Positions 22,901-34,932 of a stretch of 64,000 nt of DNA are shown here, in pieces. A program made the position numbers and the translations under genes. The DNA is from Fratercula arctica (taxonomy: Eukaryota; Chordata; Aves; Charadriiformes; Alcidae), in the NCBI GenBank assembly GCA_947846985.1, contig CANTUZ010000002.1, positions 132,765,889-132,829,888 of the forward strand, written 5' to 3'. The notes below the pieces were generated by a model. The model saw nothing but the letters and a program-made list of their open reading frames with translations. It did not search any database and was not told where the DNA came from. The first letter of the stretch is position 1, and each line of letters starts with the position of its first letter.

Positions 22901-25067
22901 TTAAGTAGTTAAAAATAAAAAGTTTGGGGCCCTGCTCTTCCCTCGAAGGCTCTCTCATTACAGCCCATACAAACCATTTATAATCCCGTGAAAGAAAGAT
23001 TGGACTCCTTCTATTTTAGTGTAGGCACTGACTGCTCTGGCTGAAATTTTGCCTGCGTTTCTGTGACTCGTCCTTTCATCTTACAGTCGCTTGTCTGCAA
23101 ATTAAGTGGAGAAAAACATACCATATGGTATTTTTTTTCCTCTGATTCACCCCAGCCTTTAGTTTGTTATTTTCTAATTGAATAAAATATCATATGGTTG
23201 AACGGGGATTTTGCACCACCTTAGAGAAAATGTGCGTTGCTTGGAATCCTTATACTTCTCTGAGCCTAAAGAAAACCTGCCACTGGAAGCAGAAATACTA
23301 TTTTAAGGTCAGGACTGAATACGTTTTGCTCTAAAGTGCATTCTATACATTGTTATCAGGGGACACTAAATTTCATGTTTTTGTTTCTCTTAGGAAAATA
23401 TTATTTTGTGTAAGGCCTATGCTACTCTGAAATCATACCTACAGCAAGGTCTAACGTAGAGAGCACAAAACTCGAGTGATGGTCAGAATTCATTTTCCTT
23501 TTGTGACAGTCGATTCGCTCTCCTTCCATTTACCATGATGTTAAGCATTTCTGCAGATCTCTCTCTCCCTTCTTTTTTCCCCGTGTGTTATGCTACCCGT
23601 GTTGGTACAGGAAATAAATTTGAAATCAATACGTGTTGGTATTGTTAGATATTGTAATGAGTTGGGTTTTTTTTAAAAAATCACATTAATCTCACTATAA
23701 CTAGCTGAGCCCAGCACTTTCACCCTTTCATCCTGTATACTCTTTCTTTTTCCGTTGCCAGCTTTCTGAATGTATTTTCCATAATAATATATCCCTCTAC
23801 TATTGTTGATCTCTTCAGCATATTCCCCCACACAAATACTTTGCCCCATTCAGTTTTTGTTTATAGTCTTTACTTGGAAAAATCATGAAGTCTCTGGGAA
23901 AATGCTTTTTACATTTTCTTGCTAGTCTGCAGCATTTCAGAAATATTACCAATTGCTACGTGAATAATTGATTCATGGCTGTCACAGCGTGGAGGTGACA
24001 TTGTACCTTCTTACTCTCCTTCCCCACCCCCTAGTGCTCGTTTAACCTTTTCTTCTTTTCTTATTCTTTGTTGACAAAAGAACCATTTAGATTTGGTCAG
24101 CACTAGGCTCTACCCGTGCAAAGTAACTGGCAAAAAAAGACAGAAGAATCCTTATTAGGAAACTTTACCTTAGGTCGTGTAGATATTGTTGATTAATTTA
24201 GTATAAACACTGTAATAACTGAGAAATATATAATCAACATTGTATTTAATTGGCACAGTACATTTGCTATATAAAGACTAATTCTCTAGACAATTAATTA
24301 AGTCTGTTTATATGGAAACACATTTGAGGGAAAAGCAAGAAGTTTATGTAATAGCTATGCATGAAAAAACCACATTTTTGTCTAGTTTGAAAGACACATT
24401 TAATATAATACTCAAAGTCTAATTGGTCCACTACATCGGAGCATTAAATGCTAATTATGATTTGCCTTTCCTCTGCTTTTATGATGACATTGAAATATGT
24501 TTTTTTCTTTTGCTCCTTTTCCTTTTTTTACTAGCTTGTTTTAGACACACATGCATCTAGATAATAGCTTTATTCAGCCAAAATACAGGGAAATGGTGCC
24601 TAATACTTCATGTTTCTGTCGGTAGCATATGTAGATAAGAATTAGACTACTTAATAGCAAGTCTAGGAAAAATGCTGCTTGAAATGAGGATAATATTTTG
24701 GAAAACTCAAGGACATTGGGTATAATGTCTTGCTAAATTGGACATTTATATGCAATCATGATCAATCTTAATAAATGTAGGAGATACAAGGATCCTCAGA
24801 TTTTTTAAAAAGAAGCTCTAAGACAAATTAAAACAGATTTAATGCATTCTTTCTATTAGGCTGTAGAATAGGTCCTTATAAATAAAAAGTTAATGCTAAA
24901 GCATTCTCGGGAAGGTTTTCATGTGCATAATCTAGAACAGGGAGATCTTAACAAAGATGCAGAGTGCAAAATAGAAGGGGACAATAGTGGGAAATTAGCT
25001 AAAATAAACTGAAGTGTTAATTAGAGGTATATGTATTTCTAGGGTAGAACAGTATGAAGAAGAGAGT
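22901..25067. other. Unique AT-rich DNA, possible regulatory sequence
   Basis: No gene or transposon is visible. Many TAATTA-type cores and a small inverted repeat (TGTTGATTA near 24187, TAATCAACA near 24231) are present. Parts may belong to the same conserved region as 22.3-22.9 kb. Confidence 0.35.
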
Positions 25068-25122
25068 AGCAACTTGGACAAATCACTTTTGTAGCTCTGT
25101 GCCTCAGTTTCCCCCGTCAAAC
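25068..25122 (+). repeat. MIR SINE remnant
   Basis: GCAACTTGGACAAATCACTT followed by CTCTGTGCCTCAGTTTCC matches the MIR central block (GCAAGTTACTTAACC, CTCTGTGCCTCAGTTTCC) on the plus strand. The CTGTGCCTCAGTTTCC part is an almost exact match, which makes this the clearest MIR in the window. Confidence 0.75.
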
Positions 25123-27391
25123 AGGTTGAAGGAAAGCTAGAGATACATGTTATGAAGCAATGCATTGGGTATTCAAGACTTATTCTTGCATTTGGAAGTG
25201 CCAGCAGGGGTTGCACTCAGCATGTCTCGCAGACAGACATAGCGCTTCACAGTGTCCATGCAGGCTGTGCCCGAGCAAGCGCGGTCTGTTCTGAGATTGC
25301 CACACTTAGATTACCTGGTTCAGATTAGCTGGTTTCCACCAGCTCCTGTTCACCCCATGGAGGTGACAACAGGGAGTGAGTGTGATGGGACCACTCATCT
25401 CAAACAGTCTCAGCAAAAAGACTGCAGCTGTGCCAGCAGGTAGCATGAGAGCAGGTGAAGAGAGACATAAGGGGTCAAAGGCTCTTCTTCCCGCTTCCGT
25501 GCCTTGCAAGGCCACAGACTGCCTGGCTTTTAAGTTTTTCAAGGGCTTTGAAACCTTCGTCTGAGAGGTATTAGAACTGTAGGGTAGCCAGGGAACTTCT
25601 TATGGCTGAGGCCAAATCCAGGTGCAGGTATAATCCCTAAGTAAAGAGAAATTGGTTTGGAGGAAATCCTGAATTCCATATCCAAAAACACAACACGAAC
25701 ACCTAGGTGAGCATCAGCTGGCAGCACACAACCCACTAATCAGCTGATCGGGGTCATCACAATGAATACCCTAGAGGAATAGCTTTATTGCTTTTCATCT
25801 GAGCGATATCAGCAGAAACAGTGTTACAGTGGGGGGACTGGCATTCAGGAGACACAGGTTGGAGCTGTAGTGACCATTGCTCTGCAAATTGTTAGCAATC
25901 ATGTAAACTAGTTTAAAATTCCAGACACATGTCTAAAAGATATGTGGAGGGGTTATCCCCACATACATGAATCACTGGAGACCTGCTGATGATACTTGTA
26001 CCTCTGTTCACCCCATTGTCACATATCATTTCCATTACCCACCGCATTCATCTTTTGCCTTTCCTTTTGCAGAGGCGGAATCAGGTTTCCTGGCCCAGAG
26101 GCTGTTGCCAACTGAAGTTCATCAGGCTGCCTTACATTTCAATATCTTCCCATCTCTTCTTTGTTTTGTTCTTTTATTCTGCCCAATAATCATCCTAGGA
26201 CAAGAAGGACAAGAAACTTCTTCAAAACATGAATGGTTTCAGCAGGATACTTTGGCCAGAAGACGCTATAAAACTGCTGCACATTTTCCTTTCCTCTTCA
26301 ATAAATGAGCGTATCACTTCATTCTGTTTCCAGCCATCACCAACCTAAGGGTCTGACACCGTAATTTTAACTTCTCAACTGTCCTTCCAGCCAGTATCTC
26401 AATACATTGTATGTCCAGGATGACTCGCACTACCATTTTATTTATGATGCAATCAAAGGCTGTAGGAGAATAAGCAGTAACTGCTTTCCCAATGCATAAA
26501 AAAAAATCCTCTTTCTTTTAACCCTATATTATAAACATTTGAAAGTCTCCATTTTTTCCTCTTCCTCTTGTCCTCTCAGAAAGAGCAGCAGGGGGTAGAT
26601 AGAGAGCACTGAATACAAGTCTCTAATTCGTCTACATTTAGAGTACGTTTTGCAAGGTCTATTAGCAGAAAATGTATTAGTAACCCTTAAACAAAACGGT
26701 TTTCTTTCAAATCTTCCTTGTTTGGTAGCTCTGGCAGCAATGACCACTTCTTATAGGAGAGGAAATAAGCATCCACCTGCAGCCTTCACTAAGGTAAAAA
26801 GTGAGAAAGATAACTTGTTATTTCAGCAGTATCACTGACTCACAGCGGTGTCTTTCACTGGGGAAGGACAGCTTCAGCAGCTTTGAAAGCTCTGATGACA
26901 AGCTATCAAGCCAGCACCCAAAACAGGATGCAGATCTTATCATTATTCTTAATTAATATTTGCTTATGGGAGCTTCCAGGAAGTGAGAAATGTTTTCCAG
27001 TCATTCACGAAATGCAGGTCCCAGGTCTAAGATGCTTACATTTTCGGAACAGAGAAATACACCAAGAGGAAGAGAAAAGAAACAATAGCCTACAATTTAT
27101 ACATAGCTTACGAAGAGCAGCACAGCAGAAAGATGTAAATAGAAATAGGAGAAGGCTTGTCCAATTTTTTGGAATTATTTTCAACTACAGTCACAAATTT
27201 CGTAGTCTGCAGCACCAGAAACAATGACAACACATTGGATTTAGCATCCAAATTGCCTACCTGGTACCAGAAATGCATCTCCCAACCTGCAGTGCATTAG
27301 CTGACTTCATACTGTAATTGTAATGAATCTCTTATTGGACCCTTGCTTCCCTGGACAATGCCATATTGTAAGGACTAAATACATCATCAGT
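25123..27391. other. Unique DNA, no gene seen
   Basis: A weak CORE-SINE-like string occurs around 25840-25890 (GGCATTCAGGAGACACAGG). The acceptor-like site ending at about 26071 (CCTTTCCTTTTGCAG) is followed by an open frame without a convincing donor or family signature. I found no RNA gene. Confidence 0.4.
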
Positions 27392-27484
27392 GAGCCTCAT
27401 TCTCCTGTATTACACTAATATATCATTGGAATGACAACTGCTTCTGATGATATATTAATGTAATACATCAGTAGTGTGGGGCTC
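27392..27484. repeat. Strong imperfect palindrome (hairpin-forming, MITE- or pre-miRNA-like)
   Basis: GTATTACACTAATATATCAT (27407-27426) pairs with ATGATATATTAATGTAATAC (27447-27466) at 19 of 20 positions around a 20-nt loop. Beyond a 3-nt asymmetry the pairing resumes between GAGCCTCA on the left and the complement of TGGGGCTC on the right, extending the stem to about 33 bp. It could be a non-autonomous DNA transposon fossil or a transcribed hairpin. I cannot assign a family. Confidence 0.7.
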
Positions 27485-29279
27485 CTATGGGGTATTACTC
27501 AGGAACAGGGGCCATCTAAAGAAAACAGACCCAGAGTCAAATTCAGTTTAATTACTGAATGAAAGGGCTATCAGGACCAAGGTTACACGTAATGCTAACA
27601 TTCTTACATCATCCATGAGATTAATTTGCAACCTCATTACATATTAACCTTGCAATTTTAGATAGTAATTGTAGGATTTGGATTTGCCTGCTGATGTGAG
27701 TAATTCACAAACCATAACCTCCCCAATATTTTATAGTGATCCATGAATAATGCAGCTATTTTTATTCTGTCCATCTTACATTCCATGATAGTTAAACAGC
27801 ACATCAAATGTGTAGCTATAAAACCAGATTTAGAAAAACAGCACTCTATTTGAAACTGTTTGTAGTCACTGGGCACCATATAAACATTTGCACTCGCACA
27901 GTGCATTCAAAAGAAAGAGACAACCGGTATTTGTTTTTGCAGTCAATTTTGCAGCACATTTTCATGTATTGTTTGTCTTTAAGCTATCATAAAGCATGTA
28001 CAATTCTCCTAGTTTTTTGTTTTGGGTTTGTTTTTGTTTTTGTTTTTTTTTTCCCCCTTTGTATTTTTGTGGGGTTTTTGCTTTAGGAGATACGTGTTTT
28101 TCAGAATTCCCCAGGGACTGAAATGGTGTATTCTACTGTTCTTTAAGTTAAGTTATGAGTCGGATTCTGAAATGCTTTTGACAAAAGGACTTCCATAACA
28201 ATATTGCAGTGTCCACTGACATGAAATATATTCAGAGTCATCTTCCCTGGCCCTGTTTCTCCCTAATTTTAATGCTACTATATTGTAAGCTATCCAGAGA
28301 ATCTACCTATATATTATGAATCATATTGGCACCAGAGGTGGTATCATTTAAACTAGAGCTTCTGGTGGTCTTTTATTTCATGTTTATTAAGATTATAACC
28401 AAATGCTGAAAAAAAATTTCATAGAACAGCATATAGCATCAAGCCAAAAGACATAATGTATATTCGATTTTATAAACATCTTACTGTGTCTGATACAGAT
28501 GCTGTACTTATTCTTGAATAGACTGTTTTGTTTAATAAGCATTTATCTATTGTTAATGTCTTTGGAGAATTCATCTTGGGGTTTATACCGAAGATAAATG
28601 CAAGCGTGTGAGGGTTTATGAAAAATGTCTCAGCAAGTGACAGGAAGCCTGATATGAGTTACCACAGTCCGCTTCACATGTGGGGCAATCCACTACTTGT
28701 CTTGCATTTATTATATTTTCTTGCTAGGCATTTTCTCTTTCTTTTCCTGAGACCCTTTGATACTATATACTTTTAAATACCAAACATTGACAGCAAGTCT
28801 GAAAAGAATGCATGATGTAGAAAAAGAGACAAAACTACTGATGTAAAATGTAGCTACAATAAAATAAAGAAGAAACCACAAAGAATTTATTTTTTTTTTA
28901 AATGGTGTGTGCATGAGGGAAGGGAATCAGAATTTAAAAGGAATTAACTGAACATCAACTGCATGTCCCAACGATACATGTCATTTTAGCTCACTGGGGT
29001 GATGTGTGTATTATTTAGAAAACCGTTCAAAGCTGCAGTTAGAAATTCTCCCAAGAATAAATGGAATCCTCACAAAACAAAGTGTCATTGTCTTGTGAGG
29101 AAGGTAGATTGTGTGCATATCTGTTTATATCTAATCCTACCTAATCTTTGTGTGCCTTATACCTGGGATGATAATAAATAATGTATTGCGGGTGCGGAGA
29201 GAGGTTATGGAAGTATAGTAAATTAGTGAAAAGCCCCATGTGACCTATCAGCCAAGTTCCCAAGATAGGTTTCTTTTCG
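27485..29279. other. Unique AT-rich DNA with T/G-rich low complexity
   Basis: A T-rich tract with G interruptions lies at 28012-28080 and a further T-run near 28887-28898. No gene or transposon is recognisable. Confidence 0.45.
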
Positions 29280-31480
29280 TTATTTTCTAATTAGTAACAA
29301 CTTCTCCCTTCCTCTGTCGCATATTTTCCTTAGCCCACGGTCTGAACTGAAGGCAGATCTGTTACAAACTCTATTGTAGAATCTTCAGGATGTCAGTAGT
29401 AGCTGGAATTAAATTAGATTTCAACTCTCGCAAATTAATGAGTAACCTTGAGGTGTTTGAATGTATCTGGTATGTCAATAACGTAATGCGCAACAGAAAA
29501 AGGATGAACTTTGCTCATACACCATGTGGAGGCTTTCCCCTGTGAGTTTTATGCAGTGAATTATTTACTAGTTATTGAATTAATCAGACAATTTTTACTT
29601 TTTGGCACTTTTAAAATCTGATATTTAAAATCTGCTTCTGTGCTTAATTGAATGGACATCTGCATTGCCGCTCCGCAGTGGGCCAGCCCTGCTTGTTTAA
29701 TACAGGAATTCCAAAAATAAAATAAAAGCGCACTTCCCCCTCAGCATCAGCAGGACAGCCTGGTGAGAAGGCGCGCTGTGCCACAGACACCTCGTGCAAC
29801 CGAAGAGCGTCAGAAGGAGCGGAGAGAGGGACGGGAGTGCATCAGTCTGGCTGTATGCAGGGGCTGAATGAGTCCGAAACATGACCAAGTCTGAACGGAA
29901 TAGTGGTCAGAAAGCCAGGAACAATCACTTCAGATTACAAAATGCTTGAACGATTAACTTCACAAGACAACTGCACAGTCTCCTTGTGCTAAAGGACTAT
30001 CAATACTATATTTGGACAAAATTTGATGAGGGCAGTTGAAGGGGCAGTGGTGGCGTGGGGCGGGGGGCCGGGGAGGAGGGGGGAGAAATTCGCATAGTGT
30101 GAGATGAAAGCAGAGAAGTATTTAAATAGAAATGTATTCCAGTAACCAAAATCCCTGCCCAACATCATCTTTGTTTCAGAAAGTCTGATTAGTTAACATA
30201 TTCCATCACCTTGGGAAGAAAGCTGAGGTAAGCGGCTTAATTTATAAATGGATGGAACAAACTTATTTAAAAATTCTCACTACGTTATCATGAATCATGT
30301 AGGCCTATTAAACTAATTGCTAAGTAAATTTAAGCAGTATTACAGTAGATTTCAGTGAATTTATCATCAATCTAAAGAGATCTTTGGTGGTCTCATGCTG
30401 CCCCCCACAGATATGTCTCAGAACATTCATTATGCCATAATTACAAAGTCTCTTTGAAGAGGCTGAAAATCCCAAGACTCCTCTCATCAATTATTTTCAC
30501 CTGTTAATTCATTTTGTGTGAGGTAATAACCTCAGCATAATAACAAATGTGCAAGTACTCCGATTTTGCAATTAAAAGCAGCAGGGCTCCTATTTTGATC
30601 ATACAGACTGTGACATCCATCATAGAAAACAATTTGGGCCTAGCGGGATGACAGATGCCACACTGATGGCTCTACTAACTAACTGCCTGTCCTGAAAAAA
30701 AATGGTCCCGTTTCAGCCTGCAGCTGCAAGCTATCTGATAGCTCCTGACCAGTCAGCGGGGGAAAGCCTGCAGTGACTAAATTACTGAAAGGTAATTTTA
30801 CTTCGCAAAATGAGGATTTTTTTGGAGCCATATATGTATGCATACCAGTGGCTGGTGTAATTTGGAAACAAATAGTCCTTTTCATTTGAAAATGACTGGA
30901 ATTGCTGCCAGTGTTCGGAGAGTATTGTTTCTCAGCCTTTTACATGAGAAATACAGTGTAATACTCATTATTTCTCCCCTTTCACATCTTATTAGACACA
31001 GAAGGCAAGGTGGTTATCTCTGCTTTCTTTAGCTAAATCCGCGCAAGTAGGATTTCTTCCAACCTCTGGACAGGTGCCTAAATAATAGAAGAGTGCTCAT
31101 TTTAGCCTTTCAGTTTGTATCAAGGCTGAGTGAGCCCTGTCTGGGGAATGATCCCGCTATCACCACCGAGCCTTAAAGTGATATGCCCTCATCTGAAACT
31201 CCACTAAAAAACAATGAAGCAAACTGCAAGCACAGGCAGCTCATTAGCCCCGGGACCGATTCACCAAGGAAATAATTTGATGTTGAATTAATGACAGAAA
31301 AAGCTGTTGTCCTGACTGGGTGGGTAGGGGGGCTGAAGGAAGGTGGTGGGGGGGGATGCATATACTCTAAAAAGAATCTCAGAAAATGCAGCCAATTTAT
31401 TTTCCTCACTAAAGTGCATAATGTGATACTTTAGTATTGGACCAATTAGCTTAAAACATTTAGTGCTGAAATACTGCATA
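29280..31480. promoter_or_regulatory. Candidate cluster of conserved non-coding elements
   Basis: About 2.2 kb without recognisable transposons, with many homeodomain-type cores (for example TAATTA at 30438-30443, AATTATTTTCACCTGTTAAT near 30490). It also contains a CpG-richer spot at about 29650-29890 and two G-quadruplex-prone runs (30044-30087 and 31317-31356). The combination resembles developmental enhancer clusters of vertebrate gene deserts. Open frames of 60-80 codons here are not supported as exons. Evolutionary constraint is an inference and was not measured. Confidence 0.35.
30044..30087 (+). other. G-rich, G-quadruplex-prone tract
   Basis: Runs GGGG, GGGGGG, GGGG and GGGGGG are separated by one to four bases, which satisfies the usual G3+N1-7 quadruplex pattern. 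It lies just downstream of the locally CpG-rich stretch. Confidence 0.75.
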
Positions 31481-34400
31481 CTCTGAGTAAACAAGACGAC
31501 TGATTAAGCCTATAACTTTCTAACAGGAAACATACGACGTTGCTGTCAACTAATATGAAATATGTCAATGCGGTCTGGGATTTTCGGTTTTGTTGTTGTT
31601 TGTCCCTTTTCTGGGTTTTGCTTTATCCAGTAGGTCTAAAATCTGATGACTGGGGAGAAGAAGCTGGACTGTTCGGGCTGCTAACAGCAGCACATGTAAA
31701 TTATGAAGGAAAACCGTACTACTGAAAGAAAGGTGGTAGGTATTGTAAGGATTATGTTTTCAGATTTCAGCACACTAATGCAGAGCAACAAAAGATCAGC
31801 AGAGGGCCAAAGGTTAAGTATAGCATGAACTTTCTCAGTGGCTGTGCACCTTAAGATGAAAAGGTAGCCCTGTTTATGACATCTGCAGACTACAATGCTT
31901 ACCATTTTATACTTCCCTCCCACATTCTCTGCGGACAAAGAGCTGTGCTCGGCTTCTTGGGAAAAATCTACTGTTTCTTACTCCATCATATTACACTCAT
32001 AAACCTTGTCAGCAATAAAGGATGTATGGGTAGGCAGAGGCAGGGATGTGCAGCCAGTAAACTACATGATCATACCAGAAAAGATACCAGCATTTCAGCC
32101 TTTCAGTTGACTCTCTATTCAGGAATCTGCACCTCGTGGAGGTGAGGCGGATTCCTGGCGCAGGGGGTTGCTCCAGCTCAGGCTGAGGTGTCTGCCCAGC
32201 ATTTCCAGATGCAGAAAGCAGCCTTTCCTAACCAGATGCAGGATTTACAACGCAGAACACGTGAGGGTTGGTTTTGGTTTGGGTTTTTTTTTTTTTTGTA
32301 GGATTATACTGCAATAAAAGCAAACAAAAGAGATTAATCAAAACAAGTAAATTAGTATTACCCATCTTAGATGTTCTTTAATGCAAAGCCAATAGTTCTT
32401 GCCCTTTATGCACATGCTCCTACAGAAACTAATGTACAGTGGCCATCAACAAATTACGACTCGTGACACTTTTGCTGCTGCAATATTAAGCCCAAAGTCC
32501 TATGGAGAAAATAGATGGTTTTTATTACCAAATTGTTCTTGTTTACAATTCTAATATCCTCTTCATTATCTACTTTTCCAGACATTTTAGGCAGTTCTGA
32601 AGACCTGGGGCAGCACTAGTCCTGTCATAAAGAGAAATTAATGTTGTTAAAGATGGCCTAGCTGCCCTCTGGGACAGCTGAAGATGTGAAAATATAAGGT
32701 TCTGTTTTAAAGATGAAAATGATTAAAGGCACAGGCACCTTGCTCTTAGTGCAGCCACTAAAACTTTTAATAAAATACTTCAGCAGAAAAAAGCTACTTT
32801 ACTTCTTCCACTGTAAGTCTTAGGAAAAAAAATGAGAGAGAGAGGGGAAGAGAGAGGGGGGGAGAGAGAGAGAACTTTGTTCCATAAGAAGAGGCTTGCT
32901 TTAAGGACTAATAAGCGTAAAAAGGACCTCATCATTATAAAGAACCTATTCGTCTCAGCAACAGCTCACTTAATAAAGACTGGATGATAGAAAAACCAGT
33001 AGAGCTGTCTCCAAATAGCCAGTAAGCTAATTAGGTGCATTGTAACAGGTAGCCCTTACAAAAACTGACAGGCTTAAGCCAGCATGCTGCAAATACTTAA
33101 GAGCATCGTAGCAGATGTACAGTGGTTATTGTATCCTCTTCAAGGCTGTTGCTGCTGCCACAATTTTATAAGCTTACACACCTCAAGCCCTTAAAGAAGC
33201 TCAAAATGGGTTTCAGTGGGAGAAACGAAAAGGAAAAAAGAAAAAAAGAGTGACAAGAAACACAAACCTGCTGAAGATATTATATGAGCTTTTAGGGGCC
33301 CCAGACCAAAGAGACCTTTCAGAAGGAATGGTTCAGCTGCCTGGAAGAAAATGGCAGGAAACACAAAAGACGAGAGCATAACCTTTGTCCTAGCAGGGAT
33401 GGAAGAATATCTGTCAGAACTTCACCTTCATAATCTTGCCCACCTCAGTCATTTTTTACTGGTTAAATGAAGGTTACAGGATTTGCTCTGAAGACAAAAT
33501 GTCCCTTTCTCCTTAAAAAATATTGTTGAAGTTAAAAGGCAAGTTTACATTCTCATTTCCCCAAAGAGTCATATTCACTGCTCTCTCTTTTGTTTGGTTT
33601 TGTTTGTTTTCTCTACTTTGGGAAGAGGTCAGATCTTACAATTGTGTCTCTCTCATATGCTTTTGATTTTCTAGCAATAATCTGATGTAATTGACAGTAC
33701 ACAGAAGCCATTTGAGGACTTCTAGGTCCCTTAATGATAGTAGTAGCACTGCAAAGGAAACCGCTGCTGGTCTGGACGCTCAGGGAAGTCTAACTTCCCA
33801 TCATTGGAGCTGGGACTGTGGTACTAACCCTCTTTGGGTAAAAGCCCATGGCAATAGAGAGGTCTGGAAGGAAAGAGAACTTTGCTTTCAAGCAGCAGTG
33901 GCTCTTCAGAAAGCAATGGCTTCTGCTGGAAACCACGAGGGAGCCAGAGGCCTCAGTATTGGAGAAGAAGAATTATGCGAATACTCCCCCACTCTGGCTG
34001 CATTCATGTGGAACAAGTGATGCAAAAAATCTCTGCCAGGATACCTTCTTCCTGATCCGCAAAGCTAACTTTATCATGATACCAAATGTAAATTAATATC
34101 TGCTAGCATGTATGTGAAAAAGGTATTTTTCAATACACAGTGTTATCAGCAGATGCTTTAAAATCCTTCCCTTTCCCTGGGGTGAATACACTGAATAACA
34201 CTGTATTCCTGCAAGAGAGATCTAGTACTATATTCAAGACCAGAGAAAAATACTATGAGCTTTGCAAATCCATAGCCAGTTACAGAAGTAACTTTACATT
34301 AGGGAAAATATCAGTGACAAAATGTGGTCTACAGTCTCTAGAGCTCCAAACAAGAGTTATTACTTCCAAAGATATAAACTACTACGCCAAATAATTAAAA

Positions 34401-34894
34401 CATATTCTTGCTGTGATATAGGCTATGAAAGTGTTAAGACTTAGTAAACAGGATTAGTTTGTAATTATTGATGTTCTTTCAGGGGGTGAGTATACAGGAT
34501 GGTGATCTCAAGTAAAAGAGCATCTGTGTTAGTATCAGTCTACGCTATATTACACATACACTTGCCCACACATAAGCATTATTCGAAAGCAAAGTTCAAA
34601 ACTGATAAGTTAGAAGGTCCCAGAATTGAGGACGCTTGTACAACATTAATTCACTCATTGAGGTATATGCATGACAATGTGAAATTTAATTACATGTTCA
34701 AATTATTTGCCTTTTGTAGGGTGTGCTTCATTTACTGTGCAGCCTCATGTCTTAATAATTTTAACAAAACGAGACTTTTCAAATCCTTCTGTAAAGCGAG
34801 TTGCATTAATTTCTTTATGCACTTTCTGAGGGCATGCACTCTCAAAATTTCTGAAACACTGGTTTCTTTCCACGGAAACCATTTATGTGAGGAT
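31481..34894. other. Unique DNA with simple repeats
   Basis: Contains a T/G-rich tract at 32266-32297 and a purine GA-rich tract at 32834-32873. The segment 32930-33180 has a regulatory texture (CTAATTAGG, short conserved-looking blocks). The region 33690-34020 has an open frame of 109 codons with no family signature. I see no gene. Confidence 0.4.
32834..32873. repeat. (GA)n-rich purine tract
   Basis: GAGAGAGAGAGGGGAAGAGA followed by a G7 run and another GAGAGAGAGAGA. It is an interrupted microsatellite. Confidence 0.9.
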
Positions 34895-34932
34895 ATTCCA
34901 TTATTCCCTTTTACAGATGAAGAGTTAAGCAT
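34895..34932 (-). repeat. Possible MIR core remnant
   Basis: ATTCCATTATTCCCTTTTAC followed by AGATGAAGAGTTAAGC resembles the MIR core in reverse complement (TTATCCCCATTTTACAGATGA). A second weak MIR-like stretch lies around 35165-35235 (CAAAACCCAGTTTCCCAGGT). Both are diverged and tentative. Confidence 0.4.

Noticed and set aside
26048..26310. Exon-like open frame after CCTTTCCTTTTGCAG
   Set aside because: Hydrophobic T-rich translation without a family. The only nearby donor candidates are weak.
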